Assembly (NCBI RefSeq): GCF_014203015.1
Contig: NZ_JACHIB010000017.1
Coordinates: 1-64,000, forward strand
Source of the DNA: Castellaniella defragrans
GTDB taxonomy: Bacteria; Pseudomonadota; Gammaproteobacteria; Burkholderiales; Burkholderiaceae_B
DNA length: 64,000 nt
Reading direction: 5' to 3'
Shown here: positions 39,317 through 48,697 of the stretch, piece by piece
Numbering within the stretch: position 1 is the stretch's first letter
Layout: every line of letters begins with the position of its first letter
Position numbers and translations under genes: made by a program
Notes under the pieces: generated by a model
What the model was told of the DNA's origin: nothing
The model's database searches: none
Seen by the model: the letters and a program-made list of their open reading frames with translations, nothing else

Positions 39317-39369
39317 ACCCGGCCGGCGCCGCGTGGACGGCCGGGGATGGCCGCGCGGACGGCCATGAA

Positions 39370-39403
39370 AAAACGGCGCGGCCCGGTTGGGCTGCGCCGT
39401 TTT
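39370..39403. terminator. Bidirectional terminator between ugpC and the second livK
   Basis: AAAACGGCGC-GGCCC and GGGCT-GCGCCGTTTT pair over about 15 bases with a four-base loop, with A and T tracts on both sides. It lies between two converging genes and can stop transcription from either side. Confidence 0.85.
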
Positions 39404-39448
39404 CCCGCGTCCGGGGCGCCGCGCGGCGCCCCGGACATGGACCGGCTT

Positions 39449-40570
39449 TTACTTGAAGACGGACTTGGAGCCGTCGGCGTGCCAGGTGAAGACGTCGAAC
39501 TTGAAGGACTTGAGATCGCCCTGCTTGTTCCAGGCGATGTCGCCGATCGGGGTCTTGACCGAGTTGCCGTGCAGCCAGGCGGCGACCTTGGCCGGGTCGT
39601 CCTTGCCCGCGCCCTTGATGCCGGCGGCGATGGCTTCGACGGCGGAATAGGCGGTGAGCTGGAAGGCGCCGCCCGGGTTGCGGTTCTTGTCCTTGAAGGC
39701 CTTGACCACGGACGCGTTGGCCGGGTCGGTGGTGAAGTCGGCGGGCAGGGTCACCAGCATGCCTTCGACGGCCGGGCCGGCGATGGCGTTGATGTCCGGG
39801 TTGCCCACGCCTTCGGGACCCATGAACTTGGCCTGCAGGCCCTGCTCGGCGCCCTGGCGCAGCAGCAGGCCCATTTCGGGGTGGTAGCCGCCGTAGTAGA
39901 CGAAGTCGGCGCCCGCGGACTTGAGCTTGGTGATCACGGCGGAGTAGTCGCTGTCGCCGGCGTTGATGCCTTCAAACAGGACGACCTTGATGCCGGCCTT
40001 TTCGAGGTCGGCCTTGACGGCCGTGGCGATGCCCTGGCCGTACGACTGCTTGTCGTGCAGCACGGCGACGGCCTTGGGCTTGACCTTCTGGGCGATGAAT
40101 TCCGCGGCGGCGGGACCTTGCTGGTCGTCGCGGCCGATGGTGCGGAAGATCATGTCGTAGTTCTTGCCGTCGGTCACCAGGGGCGAGGTGGCGGACGGGG
40201 AGATCATGACCACGCCTTCGTTGTTGTAGACGGGCGTGGCGGCGATGGTGGCGCCGGAGCACACGTGGCCGACGACGTAGTGGATCTTTTCATTGACGAC
40301 GCGGTTGGCCACGACCGGACCCTGCTTGGGCTCGCAGCCATCGTCGATCACGACGGCTTCCAGCTTGTTGCCCAGCACGCCGCCACCGGCGTTGATGGTT
40401 TCGATCGCCGTGTCCACGCCTTCCTTGACCATGTCGCCATACTGCGTCAACGCCCCGGTGAAGGGCCCCGCGATGGCGATGCGGATGGTATCGGCATGCG
40501 CCACGGAAGAAAGCATCATGCCGGCGGCCAGGCCCAGTGCGGCTGCCATCGGCGTAAAGCGTACGTTCAT
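39449..40570 (-). CDS. Branched-chain amino acid binding protein, LivK paralogue
   Basis: A 373-residue periplasmic receptor from the ATG at 40570, behind AGGAGG. The signal peptide ends at V-A-H-A (about residue 26), followed by T-I-R-I-A-I-A-G-P-F-T-G. The body closely parallels the LivK at 32706-33824 (D-D-G-C-E-P-K-Q-G-P, H-V-C-S-G-A-T, F-R-T-I-G-R-D-D-Q-Q-G-P). It has no transporter genes of its own and may deliver a different ligand to LivHMGF. Confidence 0.9.
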   Translation of the reverse strand: MNVRFTPMAAALGLAAGMMLSSVAHADTIRIAIAGPFTGALTQYGDMVKEGVDTAIETINAGGGVLGNKLEAVVIDDGCEPKQGPVVANRVVNEKIHYVVGHVCSGATIAATPVYNNEGVVMISPSATSPLVTDGKNYDMIFRTIGRDDQQGPAAAEFIAQKVKPKAVAVLHDKQSYGQGIATAVKADLEKAGIKVVLFEGINAGDSDYSAVITKLKSAGADFVYYGGYHPEMGLLLRQGAEQGLQAKFMGPEGVGNPDINAIAGPAVEGMLVTLPADFTTDPANASVVKAFKDKNRNPGGAFQLTAYSAVEAIAAGIKGAGKDDPAKVAAWLHGNSVKTPIGDIAWNKQGDLKSFKFDVFTWHADGSKSVFK

Positions 40571-40694
40571 AAGACCTCCTGTGAAAGACCTGGAAAAGAA
40601 TACACGAAACCCCCGTACAGCGGTCATTGCGCCGTACGGGGGTTTTCCCGATATCGCGTTGCGCACCGCGGCAAAACGGCGCGCGGATATGAGG

Positions 40695-41222
40695 TCAGGC
40701 CAGCAGGCTGCGCAACATCCAGGCGTTCTTTTCGTGCACGTCCAGGCGCTGCGTGAGCAGATCGGCCGTGGGCTGGTCGTTGACGGCGTCGGCGCACTGG
40801 AAGGCCCGGCGCGCGGTGCGCGCGACCGCCTCGTTGCCTTCGACCAGCATGCGCAGCATGTCTTCGGCCGACGGCACGGCGGCGGGCTCGGCGATGGAGC
40901 TGAGGCGCGCGTACTCGGCGTAGGTGCCGGGCGCGTAATGGCCGAGGGCGCGGATGCGCTCGGCGATGGCGTCCAGCGCCTGCCAGGTTTCCGTGTACTG
41001 GGTCATGAACAGCTGGTGCAGGGTGCTGAACATGGGGCCGGTCACGTTCCAGTGGAAATTGTGCGTCATCAGGTACAGCGTGTACGTGTCGGCCAGCGTC
41101 CTGGAGAGTTCCGCCACGACGGCAGCGCGATCCTGGGCCGAGATGCCGATGTCGATCGGCAGGCCGCTGGAGGGCGCGACGGCGGATTTCTTCGAGCTGG
41201 TTTTCTTGGCGGCTTTGGCCAT
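40695..41222 (-). CDS. dps: Dps family DNA-binding ferritin-like protein
   Basis: A 175-residue ferritin-like protein that stores iron using hydrogen peroxide and protects DNA. The Lys/Ser-rich N-terminal tail (about residues 1-20) is of the kind that binds DNA. The ferroxidase region H-N-F-H-W-N-V-T-G-P (about 55) and the later D-A-I-A-E-R-I-R-A-L-G are conserved. AGGAG lies before the ATG at 41222. It sits just downstream of oxyR on the same strand and is a classic OxyR target. Confidence 0.9.
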   Translation of the reverse strand: MAKAAKKTSSKKSAVAPSSGLPIDIGISAQDRAAVVAELSRTLADTYTLYLMTHNFHWNVTGPMFSTLHQLFMTQYTETWQALDAIAERIRALGHYAPGTYAEYARLSSIAEPAAVPSAEDMLRMLVEGNEAVARTARRAFQCADAVNDQPTADLLTQRLDVHEKNAWMLRSLLA

Positions 41223-41314
41223 GGGACACTCCTTTGAAAGGTCAGTCATACGGGTCCAGAATAGCATGCGCGGCGCGCGCCCGGCATCGCCGCGCCGCCC
41301 GGCGCGCCGCGGCC

Positions 41315-42271
41315 TCAGCCCGCCTCGACGGCCAGCGGGGCCGGGTCTTCGAGCATGGTCGCGCCCGGCATGCCGCAGTGGCGCACGGCCTGGATCAGGG
41401 CCTCGATGGCCGCCTGGCGCGGGAAGCTCTTGCGCCAGACCAGCACCACGCGGCGGTCGGGCGCCGGCGGCTTGAACGGCACGAAGCGCAGCAGCCGGCT
41501 TTCGGCCCCCCGCACGCCCAGCGCGCTGGCCGGCAGGACCGTGATGCCGATGCCCGCGGCCACCATGTGGCGGATGGTTTCGAGCGATGACCCCTCGAAG
41601 GTGCGCTGGATGCCTTCGCTGGAGGCCGAGAAGCGCGAGAGTTCCGGGCACACTTCCAGCACCTGGTCGCGGAAGCAGTGGCCGGCCCCCAGCAGCAGCA
41701 TGGTCTCGTCCTTCAGGCGGCTGGAATCGATCTGCTTTTCCTTCGCCCAGGGGTGGCCGTGCGGCAGGGCGACGTAGAACGGCTCGTCGTACAGCGGGCA
41801 CTGCGACAATCCGGTGTCGGGCAGCGGCAGGGCGACGATGGCGCAGTCGATCTCGCCCTGGCGCAGCAGTTCCAGCAGCCGCGTGGTGTAGTTTTCCTGG
41901 AGCCGCAGCGGCATCTGCGGGGTGCGGCGGATCTGCTCGGGCACCAGGTAGGGCAGCAGGTACGGCCCCACGGTGTAGATCACCCCGACGCGCAGCGGGC
42001 CTTCGAGCGGATCGTGCCCCTGGCGGGCGATCTCGCGCAGGTTGGCGCCCTCCTCCAGGACCTTCTGCGCCTGGGCGACGACACGCAGGCCGATGGGGGT
42101 GATGCCGACCTCGGCGCCGCCGCGCTCGAACAGCACCACGCCCAGTTCTTCCTCCAGCTTGCGGATGGCCACCGACAGCGTGGGCTGGCTGACGAAGCAG
42201 GCTTCCGCGGCGCGGCCGAAATGGCGCTCCCGCGCCACGGCGACGATGTATTTCAGTTCGGTCAGAGTCAT
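41315..42271 (-). CDS. oxyR: Hydrogen peroxide sensor OxyR (LysR family)
   Basis: A 318-residue LysR regulator. The helix-turn-helix region F-G-R-A-A-E-A-C-F-V-S-Q-P-T-L-S covers about residues 18-33. The redox pair C199 (G-H-C-F) and C208 (E-V-C-P-E) has exactly the positions known for Escherichia coli OxyR; oxidation by H2O2 forms the disulfide that activates dps, katG and ahp genes. It lies 21 bases after recG and is followed by dps. Confidence 0.93.
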   Translation of the reverse strand: MTLTELKYIVAVARERHFGRAAEACFVSQPTLSVAIRKLEEELGVVLFERGGAEVGITPIGLRVVAQAQKVLEEGANLREIARQGHDPLEGPLRVGVIYTVGPYLLPYLVPEQIRRTPQMPLRLQENYTTRLLELLRQGEIDCAIVALPLPDTGLSQCPLYDEPFYVALPHGHPWAKEKQIDSSRLKDETMLLLGAGHCFRDQVLEVCPELSRFSASSEGIQRTFEGSSLETIRHMVAAGIGITVLPASALGVRGAESRLLRFVPFKPPAPDRRVVLVWRKSFPRQAAIEALIQAVRHCGMPGATMLEDPAPLAVEAG

Positions 42272-42292
42272 GGTGAAAGCCCCCAGGTCGGG

Positions 42293-44359
42293 TCAACTGC
42301 GCAGATACTGGTCGGCGCCCGCCATCCAGCGTTGCCGGTGGGCGCGGGCGTGCTCGGGAAAATCGGCCGACAGCCAGGCGGCCGCTTCGCGGGCCTGCTC
42401 CAGCAGGTCCTCGTCGGATTCCAGGTCGGCGAAACGCAGCAGGGCCTGGCCCGACTGGCGCAGGCCCAGGAGCTCCCCGGGGCCGCGCTGGGCCAGGTCG
42501 CGGCGCGCGATCTCGAAGCCGTCGGTGGTCTCGTACATGGCGCGCAGGCGTTCGCGGGCGATGGCCGACAGCGGCGGCTGGTAGAGCAGGACGCAGGTGG
42601 CCTCGCCGCCGCCGCGCCCCACCCGGCCGCGCAGCTGGTGCAGCTGCGCCAGGCCGAAGCGCTCGGCATGCTCGATCACCATCAGGCCGGCGTTGGGCAC
42701 GTCCACGCCGACCTCGATGACGGTGGTGGACACCAGCAGGTCGATGTCGCCGGCGCGGAAGGCGTCCATGACCTCCGACTTTTCCCGCGCCGGCAGGCGG
42801 CCGTGCATCAGGCCGACGCGCAGGTCCGGCAGGGCCGCGCGCAGCAGTTCGTGGGTATCGACGGCGGTCTGCAGCTGCAGGGCCTCGCTTTCCTCGACCA
42901 GCGGACAGACCCAGTAGGCCTGGCGCCCGGCGCGCACGACCTCGCCCACGCGGGCCAGGACTTCGTCGCGCCGCCGGTCGTCGAACAGGCGCGTGCGCAC
43001 CGGCACGCGCCCCGGCGGCAGCTCGTCCAGCACCGAGACGTCCATGTCGGCGAAAAAGGCCATCGCCAGGGTGCGCGGGATCGGCGTGGCGCTCATGCTG
43101 AGCTGGTGGGGGCGGTAGCGGGCCTGGTCGCCCTTGCGGTTCAGCGCCAGGCGCTGCCCCACCCCGAAGCGATGCTGCTCGTCGCTGATCACCAGCCCCA
43201 GCGACTCGAATTCCACCTTGTCCTGGATCAGCGCCTGGGTGCCGACCGCCAGCCGCGCCTCGCCGCGGGCCATGGCCTGCAGGGCCCGGCGGCGCTCGGC
43301 GGCCGGCAGGCTGCCGGTGAGCCAGACCGCCGCCACGCCCAGCGGCGCCAGCCATTCGGACAGCTTGCGCCAGAGCTGCTCGGCGAGGATTTCCGTCGGC
43401 GCCATCACGGCGACCTGGGCGCCGGACTCGATGGCCTGGGCGGCCGCGAAGGCGGCGACCAGGGTCTTGCCGCTGCCCACGTCGCCCTGCAGCAGGCGGT
43501 GCATGGGGTGCGTGCGCGCCAGGTCGGCGCCGATCTGCGCCACGGCGCGCGTCTGGGCGCCGGTGGGCTCGAACGGCAGGCCGGCGAGCAGGCGGCCCGT
43601 CAGGCTGCCGTCCCCCTTCAGGCTGCGGGCGGCCTGGGCGCGGCGCGCCGCCCGGGCGTCGGCCAGGGCGAGCTGCTGCGCCAGCAGCTCGTCGAACTTG
43701 ATGCGCCGCCAGGCGGGATGGTTGTGTTCGGCCAGCGATTCCAGGGAGATGTCCGGCCCCGGATGGTGCAGCAGGCGCAGGGACGGCTCGAAATCGGCCA
43801 GCCGGTAGGCCTCGCGCACGGCGGCCGGCAGGGTGTCGCCCAGGTCGGCCTCGTCCAGGGCGCGCGCGATGGCCTTGCGCAGGGCGGCCTGCGGCAGGCC
43901 CTGGGTCGTGGGATAGACCGGCGTCAGGGTGTCGGGCAGCGGGGTGCCCGGCTCGGTGATCAGGGGATGCACGATCTCCAGGCCGTGGTAGCCGGCGCGC
44001 ACCTCGCCACGCGCGCGCACCCGTCGTCCGGCGTGCAGGCGCGCCTGCTGGCCCGGATAGACGTGCAGCCAGCGCAGGCCCAGGCGGCCGGACTCGTCGG
44101 CCAGCGTGGCCTGCAGCTCGCGCCGGGGGCCGAAGCGGATTTCGCTGTCCACGATCTCGCCTTCAAACAGGGCATGGGCGCCGGGGCGCGCCGCGCCGAT
44201 CGGCGTGATGCGGGTCTCGTCCTCGTAGCGCAGCGGCAGGTGCGTGGCGAAGTCGGCCGGGGTGCGCAGGCCCAGCCGCTCGAACAGGCGGGCCTGCGGG
44301 ACGCCCGCCGTCTTGCGGGCGCCGGGCGCGGCCCGGCGCGGCTTGCCAGCCGAGGTCAC
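42293..44359 (-). CDS. recG: ATP-dependent DNA helicase RecG
   Basis: A 688-residue helicase that reverses stalled forks and branch-migrates Holliday junctions. The N-terminal wedge/OB domain covers roughly residues 60-170. Helicase motifs follow: Walker A L-L-Q-G-D-V-G-S-G-K-T (about 285), the DExH box D-E-Q-H-R-F-G, S-A-T-P-I-P-R-T and Q-L-R-G-R-V-G-R-G. The start is a GTG at 44359. Placement with oxyR downstream is common in betaproteobacteria. The stretch S-A-G-K-P-R-R before residue 15 is basic and may be disordered. Confidence 0.93.
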   Translation of the reverse strand: MTSAGKPRRAAPGARKTAGVPQARLFERLGLRTPADFATHLPLRYEDETRITPIGAARPGAHALFEGEIVDSEIRFGPRRELQATLADESGRLGLRWLHVYPGQQARLHAGRRVRARGEVRAGYHGLEIVHPLITEPGTPLPDTLTPVYPTTQGLPQAALRKAIARALDEADLGDTLPAAVREAYRLADFEPSLRLLHHPGPDISLESLAEHNHPAWRRIKFDELLAQQLALADARAARRAQAARSLKGDGSLTGRLLAGLPFEPTGAQTRAVAQIGADLARTHPMHRLLQGDVGSGKTLVAAFAAAQAIESGAQVAVMAPTEILAEQLWRKLSEWLAPLGVAAVWLTGSLPAAERRRALQAMARGEARLAVGTQALIQDKVEFESLGLVISDEQHRFGVGQRLALNRKGDQARYRPHQLSMSATPIPRTLAMAFFADMDVSVLDELPPGRVPVRTRLFDDRRRDEVLARVGEVVRAGRQAYWVCPLVEESEALQLQTAVDTHELLRAALPDLRVGLMHGRLPAREKSEVMDAFRAGDIDLLVSTTVIEVGVDVPNAGLMVIEHAERFGLAQLHQLRGRVGRGGGEATCVLLYQPPLSAIARERLRAMYETTDGFEIARRDLAQRGPGELLGLRQSGQALLRFADLESDEDLLEQAREAAAWLSADFPEHARAHRQRWMAGADQYLRS

Positions 44360-44387
44360 GGCGTACGGTCCGGCGGGCGGCGGGGCG

Positions 44388-44774
44388 TCAGAGCGCCAGG
44401 ACGGCCTCGACCTCGAACTGCGCGCCCTTGGGCAGGCTGGCGACCCCGAGGGTCGAGCGCGCCGGATAGGGCTGGGGAATGATTTCCGCCATGATGGCGT
44501 TGGCGCTGGCGAACTTGCTGAGATCCGTCAGGAACAGGGTGAGCTTGACGATGTCGTTCAGCGTGCCGCCGGCCGCCTCGATGACGGCCTGCATGTTGGC
44601 GAAGGACTGGCGGACCTGGCCCTCGAAGTTTTCCGATACCAGCTCGCCCGTGCCGGGCTCCAGCCCGATCTGGCCCGAGAGGAAGACCAGCTTGCCCGCC
44701 GGTGCGCTGACCGCCTGGGAATACGGGCCGACGGCGGCCGGGGCGGCATCGGTGTGGATGATTGCCTTGCTCAT
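44388..44774 (-). CDS. ridA: RidA family enamine/imine deaminase
   Basis: A 128-residue YjgF/RidA protein. It hydrolyses reactive 2-aminoacrylate-type enamines made by PLP enzymes. The key arginine lies in Y-P-A-R-S-T-L-G-V (about residue 105), with G-P-Y-S-Q-A-V near 17 and L-S-G-Q-I-G near 33. Stand-alone position between recG and a terminator; promoter not identified. Confidence 0.93.
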   Translation of the reverse strand: MSKAIIHTDAAPAAVGPYSQAVSAPAGKLVFLSGQIGLEPGTGELVSENFEGQVRQSFANMQAVIEAAGGTLNDIVKLTLFLTDLSKFASANAIMAEIIPQPYPARSTLGVASLPKGAQFEVEAVLAL

Positions 44775-44841
44775 GGTGGGAGACTCGGTGATGGTTGAAA
44801 GACTATCAGAGTGTACCGACCAATAGCAAAAAATAAAAGCC

Positions 44842-44889
44842 GGCGCGAGCCCGCATCACCCGCTGTTCGAGGTGATGCGGACCCGCGCC
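44842..44889 (-). terminator. Terminator downstream of fpr
   Basis: A 19-base stem with a few mismatches (44842-44860 with 44871-44889) is followed on the minus strand by a T-rich run (about 44825-44838). It lies 31 bases after the fpr stop. Confidence 0.85.
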
Positions 44890-44919
44890 GCGCCTGAACC
44901 GAGCGGTGAGTGCCGCGCC

Positions 44920-45696
44920 CTACTTTTCGGCGAAGGCGCGCTCGAAGACGTAGTCGCCGGGCTCGCCGACGCCCGGCGAGGCGACGAAGCCGCGCGCGTC
45001 CAGCATGGCGCGGATGTCGGTCAGCATGGCCGGGCTGCCGCAGATCATGGCGCGATCGACGGCGGGATCCAGCGGCGGCAGGCCGATGTCGGTGAACAGC
45101 TGGCCGGTTTCCACCAGCGTCGTCAGCCGGCCCTGGTGCTCGTAGGGCTCGCGCGTCACGGTGGGGTAGTAGATCAGCTTCTCGCGCACCATTTCGCCCA
45201 GGTATTCGTCCTGGGGCAGCTCTTGGCGGATGTAGTCGGAGTAGGCCAGCTCGCTGACGAAGCGTACGCCGTGCATCAGGATGACTTTCTCGAAGCGGTC
45301 GTAGACCTCCGGGTCCTTGATGATGCTGAGGAACGGCGCCAGCCCCGTGCCGGTGGCGAACAGGTACAGGTGGCGGCCCGGACGCAGGTCGTCGACCACC
45401 AGCGTGCCCACCGGCTTGCGGCTGACCAGGACGATGTCGCCCGGCTTGAGGTGCTGCAGGCGCGAGGTGAGCGGACCGTTGGGGACCTTGATGCTGAAGA
45501 ACTCCAGATTGTCCTCGTGGTTGGCGCTGGCGATGCTGTAGGCGCGCATCAGCGGCTTGCCCTCGACTTCCAGCCCCAGCATCACGAAATGGCCGTTGTG
45601 GAAGCGCAGGCCGGGATCGCGGGTGGTCTTGAAGGAGAACAGCGTGTCGTTCCAGTGACGCACGCTGAGGACTTGCTCGGAATTGAAAGCGGCCAT
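44920..45696 (-). CDS. fpr: Ferredoxin/flavodoxin-NADP+ reductase
   Basis: A 258-residue flavoprotein that moves electrons between NADPH and ferredoxin or flavodoxin. FAD-binding R-A-Y-S-I-A-S lies near residue 53. The NADP-binding region holds A-T-G-T-G-L-A-P-F (about 109) and C-G-S-P-A-M (about 226). The C-terminus ends F-A-E-K. I chose the ATG at 45696, the normal family length. It is divergent from the iron-uptake operon fbpABC, which fits a joint role in oxidative stress and iron supply. Confidence 0.9.
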   Translation of the reverse strand: MAAFNSEQVLSVRHWNDTLFSFKTTRDPGLRFHNGHFVMLGLEVEGKPLMRAYSIASANHEDNLEFFSIKVPNGPLTSRLQHLKPGDIVLVSRKPVGTLVVDDLRPGRHLYLFATGTGLAPFLSIIKDPEVYDRFEKVILMHGVRFVSELAYSDYIRQELPQDEYLGEMVREKLIYYPTVTREPYEHQGRLTTLVETGQLFTDIGLPPLDPAVDRAMICGSPAMLTDIRAMLDARGFVASPGVGEPGDYVFERAFAEK

Positions 45697-45876
45697 GACG
45701 AAGGTCGGACTCCAGGATTCGGGGTATGGACGGGGATGAACCGGTATGAATAGATGGTACGGCGATGGCCGGGAAACGCAAGGCCGGACCTTGCGAGGCG
45801 CAGGGGTTTTCTTGATTTCGCGCAAGATGGCGTGCGAAAGCGGGCCGCCGGGCCAGGATCGGGGCGCATTTTAATA

Positions 45877-45901
45877 CGTTCAGCTTGCTTTAAGCTGAAC
45901 G
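45877..45901. promoter_or_regulatory. 10-bp-arm inverted repeat between fpr and fbpA
   Basis: CGTTCAGCTT and AAGCTGAACG are perfect inverted copies around a 5-base spacer, 24 bases before the Fur box. The symmetry suggests an operator for a dimeric regulator. It does not match the Fur consensus. Confidence 0.5.
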
Positions 45902-45924
45902 CGATGCTAAATTTCGGGCCTATT

Positions 45925-45939
45925 TGAGAATTGTTCTCA
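45925..45939. promoter_or_regulatory. Fur box upstream of fbpA
   Basis: TGAGAA-TTG-TTCTCA is a perfect palindrome and fits the 7-1-7 Fur consensus TGATAATNATTATCA except at a few positions. It lies 27 bases before the fbpA start, the expected place for iron repression. Confidence 0.75.
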
Positions 45940-45966
45940 TTTTAACTCTTCGAGCGAGCCGCCGCC

Positions 45967-47007
45967 ATGCCCATCCGTCTCCGCGCCCCTTCCGTCGTCC
46001 GACGCCTGTCCCTGCTGGCCGCCGCCCTGCCGCTGATGGCGGGCACCGCCCTGGCGGCGGAGGTCAATCTGTACACCACCCGCGAGCCCAAGCTCGTCGA
46101 GCCGCTGCTGTCCGCCTTCACCCAGGACACCGGCGTCAAGGTCAATACGGTCTTCGTCAAGGACGGCCTGCTGGAACGGGTGCGCGCCGAAGGCGCGCAA
46201 TCGCCGGCCGACGTGCTGATGACGGTGGACATCGGCAATCTGCTGGACCTGGTGGACGGCGGGGTGACCCAGCCGGTCGACTCCGCCACGCTGAAGGCCT
46301 CGATCCCCGCGTACCTGCGCGGGGCCGACGACCAGTGGTTCACCCTGTCGCTGCGCGACCGGGTCGCCTACGTCGCCAAGGACCTGGACATCAAGTCCTT
46401 CCACTACGAGGACCTGGCCGACCCGCGCTGGAAGGGCAAGGTCTGCATCCGCTCCGGCCAGCATCCCTACAACACCGCGCTCATCGCCGCGATGATCGCC
46501 CATGACGGCCCCGAGGCCGCGGAACAATGGCTGCGCGGCGTGAAGGCCAATCTGGCCCGCCCCGCCGCCGGCGGCGACCGCGACGTGGCGCGCGACATCC
46601 TGGGCGGGATCTGCGACGTCGGCATCGCCAACGCCTACTACGCCGGCCACATGAAGAACGCGGCCGAAGGCAGCGACGCCCGCCGCTGGGGCGACGCCAT
46701 CCGCGTCATCCGGCCCACCTTCAGGAATGCGCCGGGCACCCACGTCAACATCTCCGGCGCCGCCGTGGCGCGCCATGCGCCGAACCGCGCCGAGGCCGTC
46801 CGGTTGCTGGAATACCTGATCTCGGACAAGGCGCAGACCCTCTACGCCCAGGCCAACTACGAATACCCCGTCAAGGCGGGCGTGATGCTGGACCCGACCG
46901 TGGCGAGCTTCGGCCTCCTGCGCATCGACACCCTGCCCCTGACCGAGATCGCGCGCCACCGCAAGCAGGCCAGCGAGCTGGTCGATCGCGTCGGCCTGAA
47001 CCGATAG
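45967..47007 (+). CDS. fbpA: Ferric iron ABC transporter binding protein
   Basis: A 346-residue periplasmic Fe3+ receptor. The signal peptide ends near T-A-L-A-A (about residue 31). The mature start N-L-Y-T-T-R-E-P-K and the paired-tyrosine segment N-A-Y-Y-A-G-H (about 222), where ferric ion is held, are characteristic of the FbpA/FutA group. Fur box just upstream. fbpB and fbpC follow on the same strand. Confidence 0.9.
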   Translation: MPIRLRAPSVVRRLSLLAAALPLMAGTALAAEVNLYTTREPKLVEPLLSAFTQDTGVKVNTVFVKDGLLERVRAEGAQSPADVLMTVDIGNLLDLVDGGVTQPVDSATLKASIPAYLRGADDQWFTLSLRDRVAYVAKDLDIKSFHYEDLADPRWKGKVCIRSGQHPYNTALIAAMIAHDGPEAAEQWLRGVKANLARPAAGGDRDVARDILGGICDVGIANAYYAGHMKNAAEGSDARRWGDAIRVIRPTFRNAPGTHVNISGAAVARHAPNRAEAVRLLEYLISDKAQTLYAQANYEYPVKAGVMLDPTVASFGLLRIDTLPLTEIARHRKQASELVDRVGLNR

Positions 47008-47017
47008 GCGGGAAGTC

Positions 47018-48688
47018 TTGGCAAGGCGGGACGCCAGGGCGGCGGGCGGCCGGTTCCAGGCCTGGCCCTGGCACGCCGGAACGGCCCTGGCGGCGCTGGG
47101 CGTGCTGGCGCCGGTCCTGGCCCTGGTGGGCCAGGCGGGCGCGGGCTCGGGCGGCCACTGGAGCCACCTGCTGCGCTTCGTGCTGCCGGACGCGCTGGCC
47201 CAGACCCTGGGCCTGCTCGCCGGGGTCGGCCTGCTGGCCGCCGCCCTGGGCGTGGGCGCCGCCTGGCTGGTGACGGCCTACGAGTTCCCCGGCCGCAGGA
47301 TCCTGTCCTGGGCGCTGCTGCTGCCGCTGGCCGTGCCCACCTACGTCGTGGCCTACGCCTACCTGGACATCCTGCATCCCATCGGCCCCGTCCAGGAAGC
47401 CCTGCGCGCCCTGCTGGGCCATGCCAGCCCGCGCGACTTCCGCCTGCCCGACCTGCGCAGCCTGCCGGGCGCCATCGTGCTGCTGGCCTTCGTGCTCTAT
47501 CCCTACGTCTACCTGACCACCCGCAGCATGTTCGCCAGCCAGGCGGCCCACCTGATGGAAGCCGCCCGGCTGCTCGGCCACGGCCCGTGGAGCGCCTTCC
47601 GCCACGTGGCCCTGCCACTGGCCCGTCCGGCCATCGCCGTGGGCCTGTGCCTGGTGCTGCTGGAAACCCTGAACGACATCGGCGCCTCCGAATTCCTCGG
47701 GGTCCAGACCCTGACCGTGGCCCTCTACACCACCTGGGTGACGCGCTCCGACCTGGCGGGCGCCGCGCAGATCGCGCTGGTGGCCCTGGCGCTGGTGACC
47801 GTCCTGATCGCGGTCGAGCGCCACGGCCGGCGGCGCCTGCGCTACACCGGCGCCCGCCGCGCGGCGCCGATCCGCCCGCGCCGGCTGCGCGGCGCGGCGG
47901 GCTGGCTGGCGGCGCTGCTGGGCCTGGCGCCGGTCGTGGCGGGCTTCGCCGCGCCGGCCGCCTACCTGCTGGCCCTCGCCCTCGAACGGCTGGGCGGCGG
48001 CCAGGGCCCCTCGCCCGCCCTGCTGCGGGCCGCGGAGCAGACGCTGACGGTCTCGGCCCTGGCCACGGCTGCCACCGTGGCCATCGGCCTGGTCGTCGCC
48101 TGGAGCCGCCGCATCCTGCCGCGGGCGGCCGCCTGGCGGCGCGCCCTGCCCCGGCTGGCGACGCTGGGCTATGCCCTGCCCGGCACCGTCCTGGCGATCG
48201 GCCTGCTGTTTCCCCTGATGGCGGTCGAGCGGGGCCTGGCGGCGCTGCGCGCGGGCGCGGGGCTGGACCCGGCGGGCCTGGTGCTGCTGGGCACCCCGAC
48301 CGCCCTGGCGCTGGCCTACGTGATCCGCTTCCTCGCCATTCCCGTGGGGACGCTGGAAGCGGGCCTGGACCGGATCCCGCCGTCCCTGGACCAGGCCGCG
48401 CGGCTGCTGGGCGAGAACGTCCACGGCACGCTGCGGCGCGTGCACCTGCCGCTGCTGCGCCCGGCTCTGGCCGCCTCGGCGCTGCTGGTGTTCGTGGACG
48501 CGATGAAGGAACTGCCCGCCACCCTGCTGCTGCGGCCGCTGAACTTCGACACCCTGGCGACCTGGCTGTACGCCGAGGCCGCGCGCGGCACCTACGAGGA
48601 AGGCGCCATCGCCGCCCTGGGCATCGTCGCCGCCGGCCTGCTGCCCGTGATCCTGCTGGCCCGTTTGATGGACCGGCCCGCCGCCTGA
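47018..48688 (+). CDS. fbpB: Ferric iron ABC transporter permease FbpB (fused two-half type)
   Basis: A 556-residue permease with about 12 helices in two similar halves, each with its own coupling loop: E-A-A-R-L-L-G-H in the first (about residue 180) and Q-A-A-R-L-L-G-E in the second (about 460). This tandem form is normal for FbpB/SfuB. The start is a TTG at 47018, ten bases after the fbpA stop, with a weak GGGAAG before it. Confidence 0.88.
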   Translation: MARRDARAAGGRFQAWPWHAGTALAALGVLAPVLALVGQAGAGSGGHWSHLLRFVLPDALAQTLGLLAGVGLLAAALGVGAAWLVTAYEFPGRRILSWALLLPLAVPTYVVAYAYLDILHPIGPVQEALRALLGHASPRDFRLPDLRSLPGAIVLLAFVLYPYVYLTTRSMFASQAAHLMEAARLLGHGPWSAFRHVALPLARPAIAVGLCLVLLETLNDIGASEFLGVQTLTVALYTTWVTRSDLAGAAQIALVALALVTVLIAVERHGRRRLRYTGARRAAPIRPRRLRGAAGWLAALLGLAPVVAGFAAPAAYLLALALERLGGGQGPSPALLRAAEQTLTVSALATAATVAIGLVVAWSRRILPRAAAWRRALPRLATLGYALPGTVLAIGLLFPLMAVERGLAALRAGAGLDPAGLVLLGTPTALALAYVIRFLAIPVGTLEAGLDRIPPSLDQAARLLGENVHGTLRRVHLPLLRPALAASALLVFVDAMKELPATLLLRPLNFDTLATWLYAEAARGTYEEGAIAALGIVAAGLLPVILLARLMDRPAA

Positions 48689-48697
48689 GAGCCCGAC

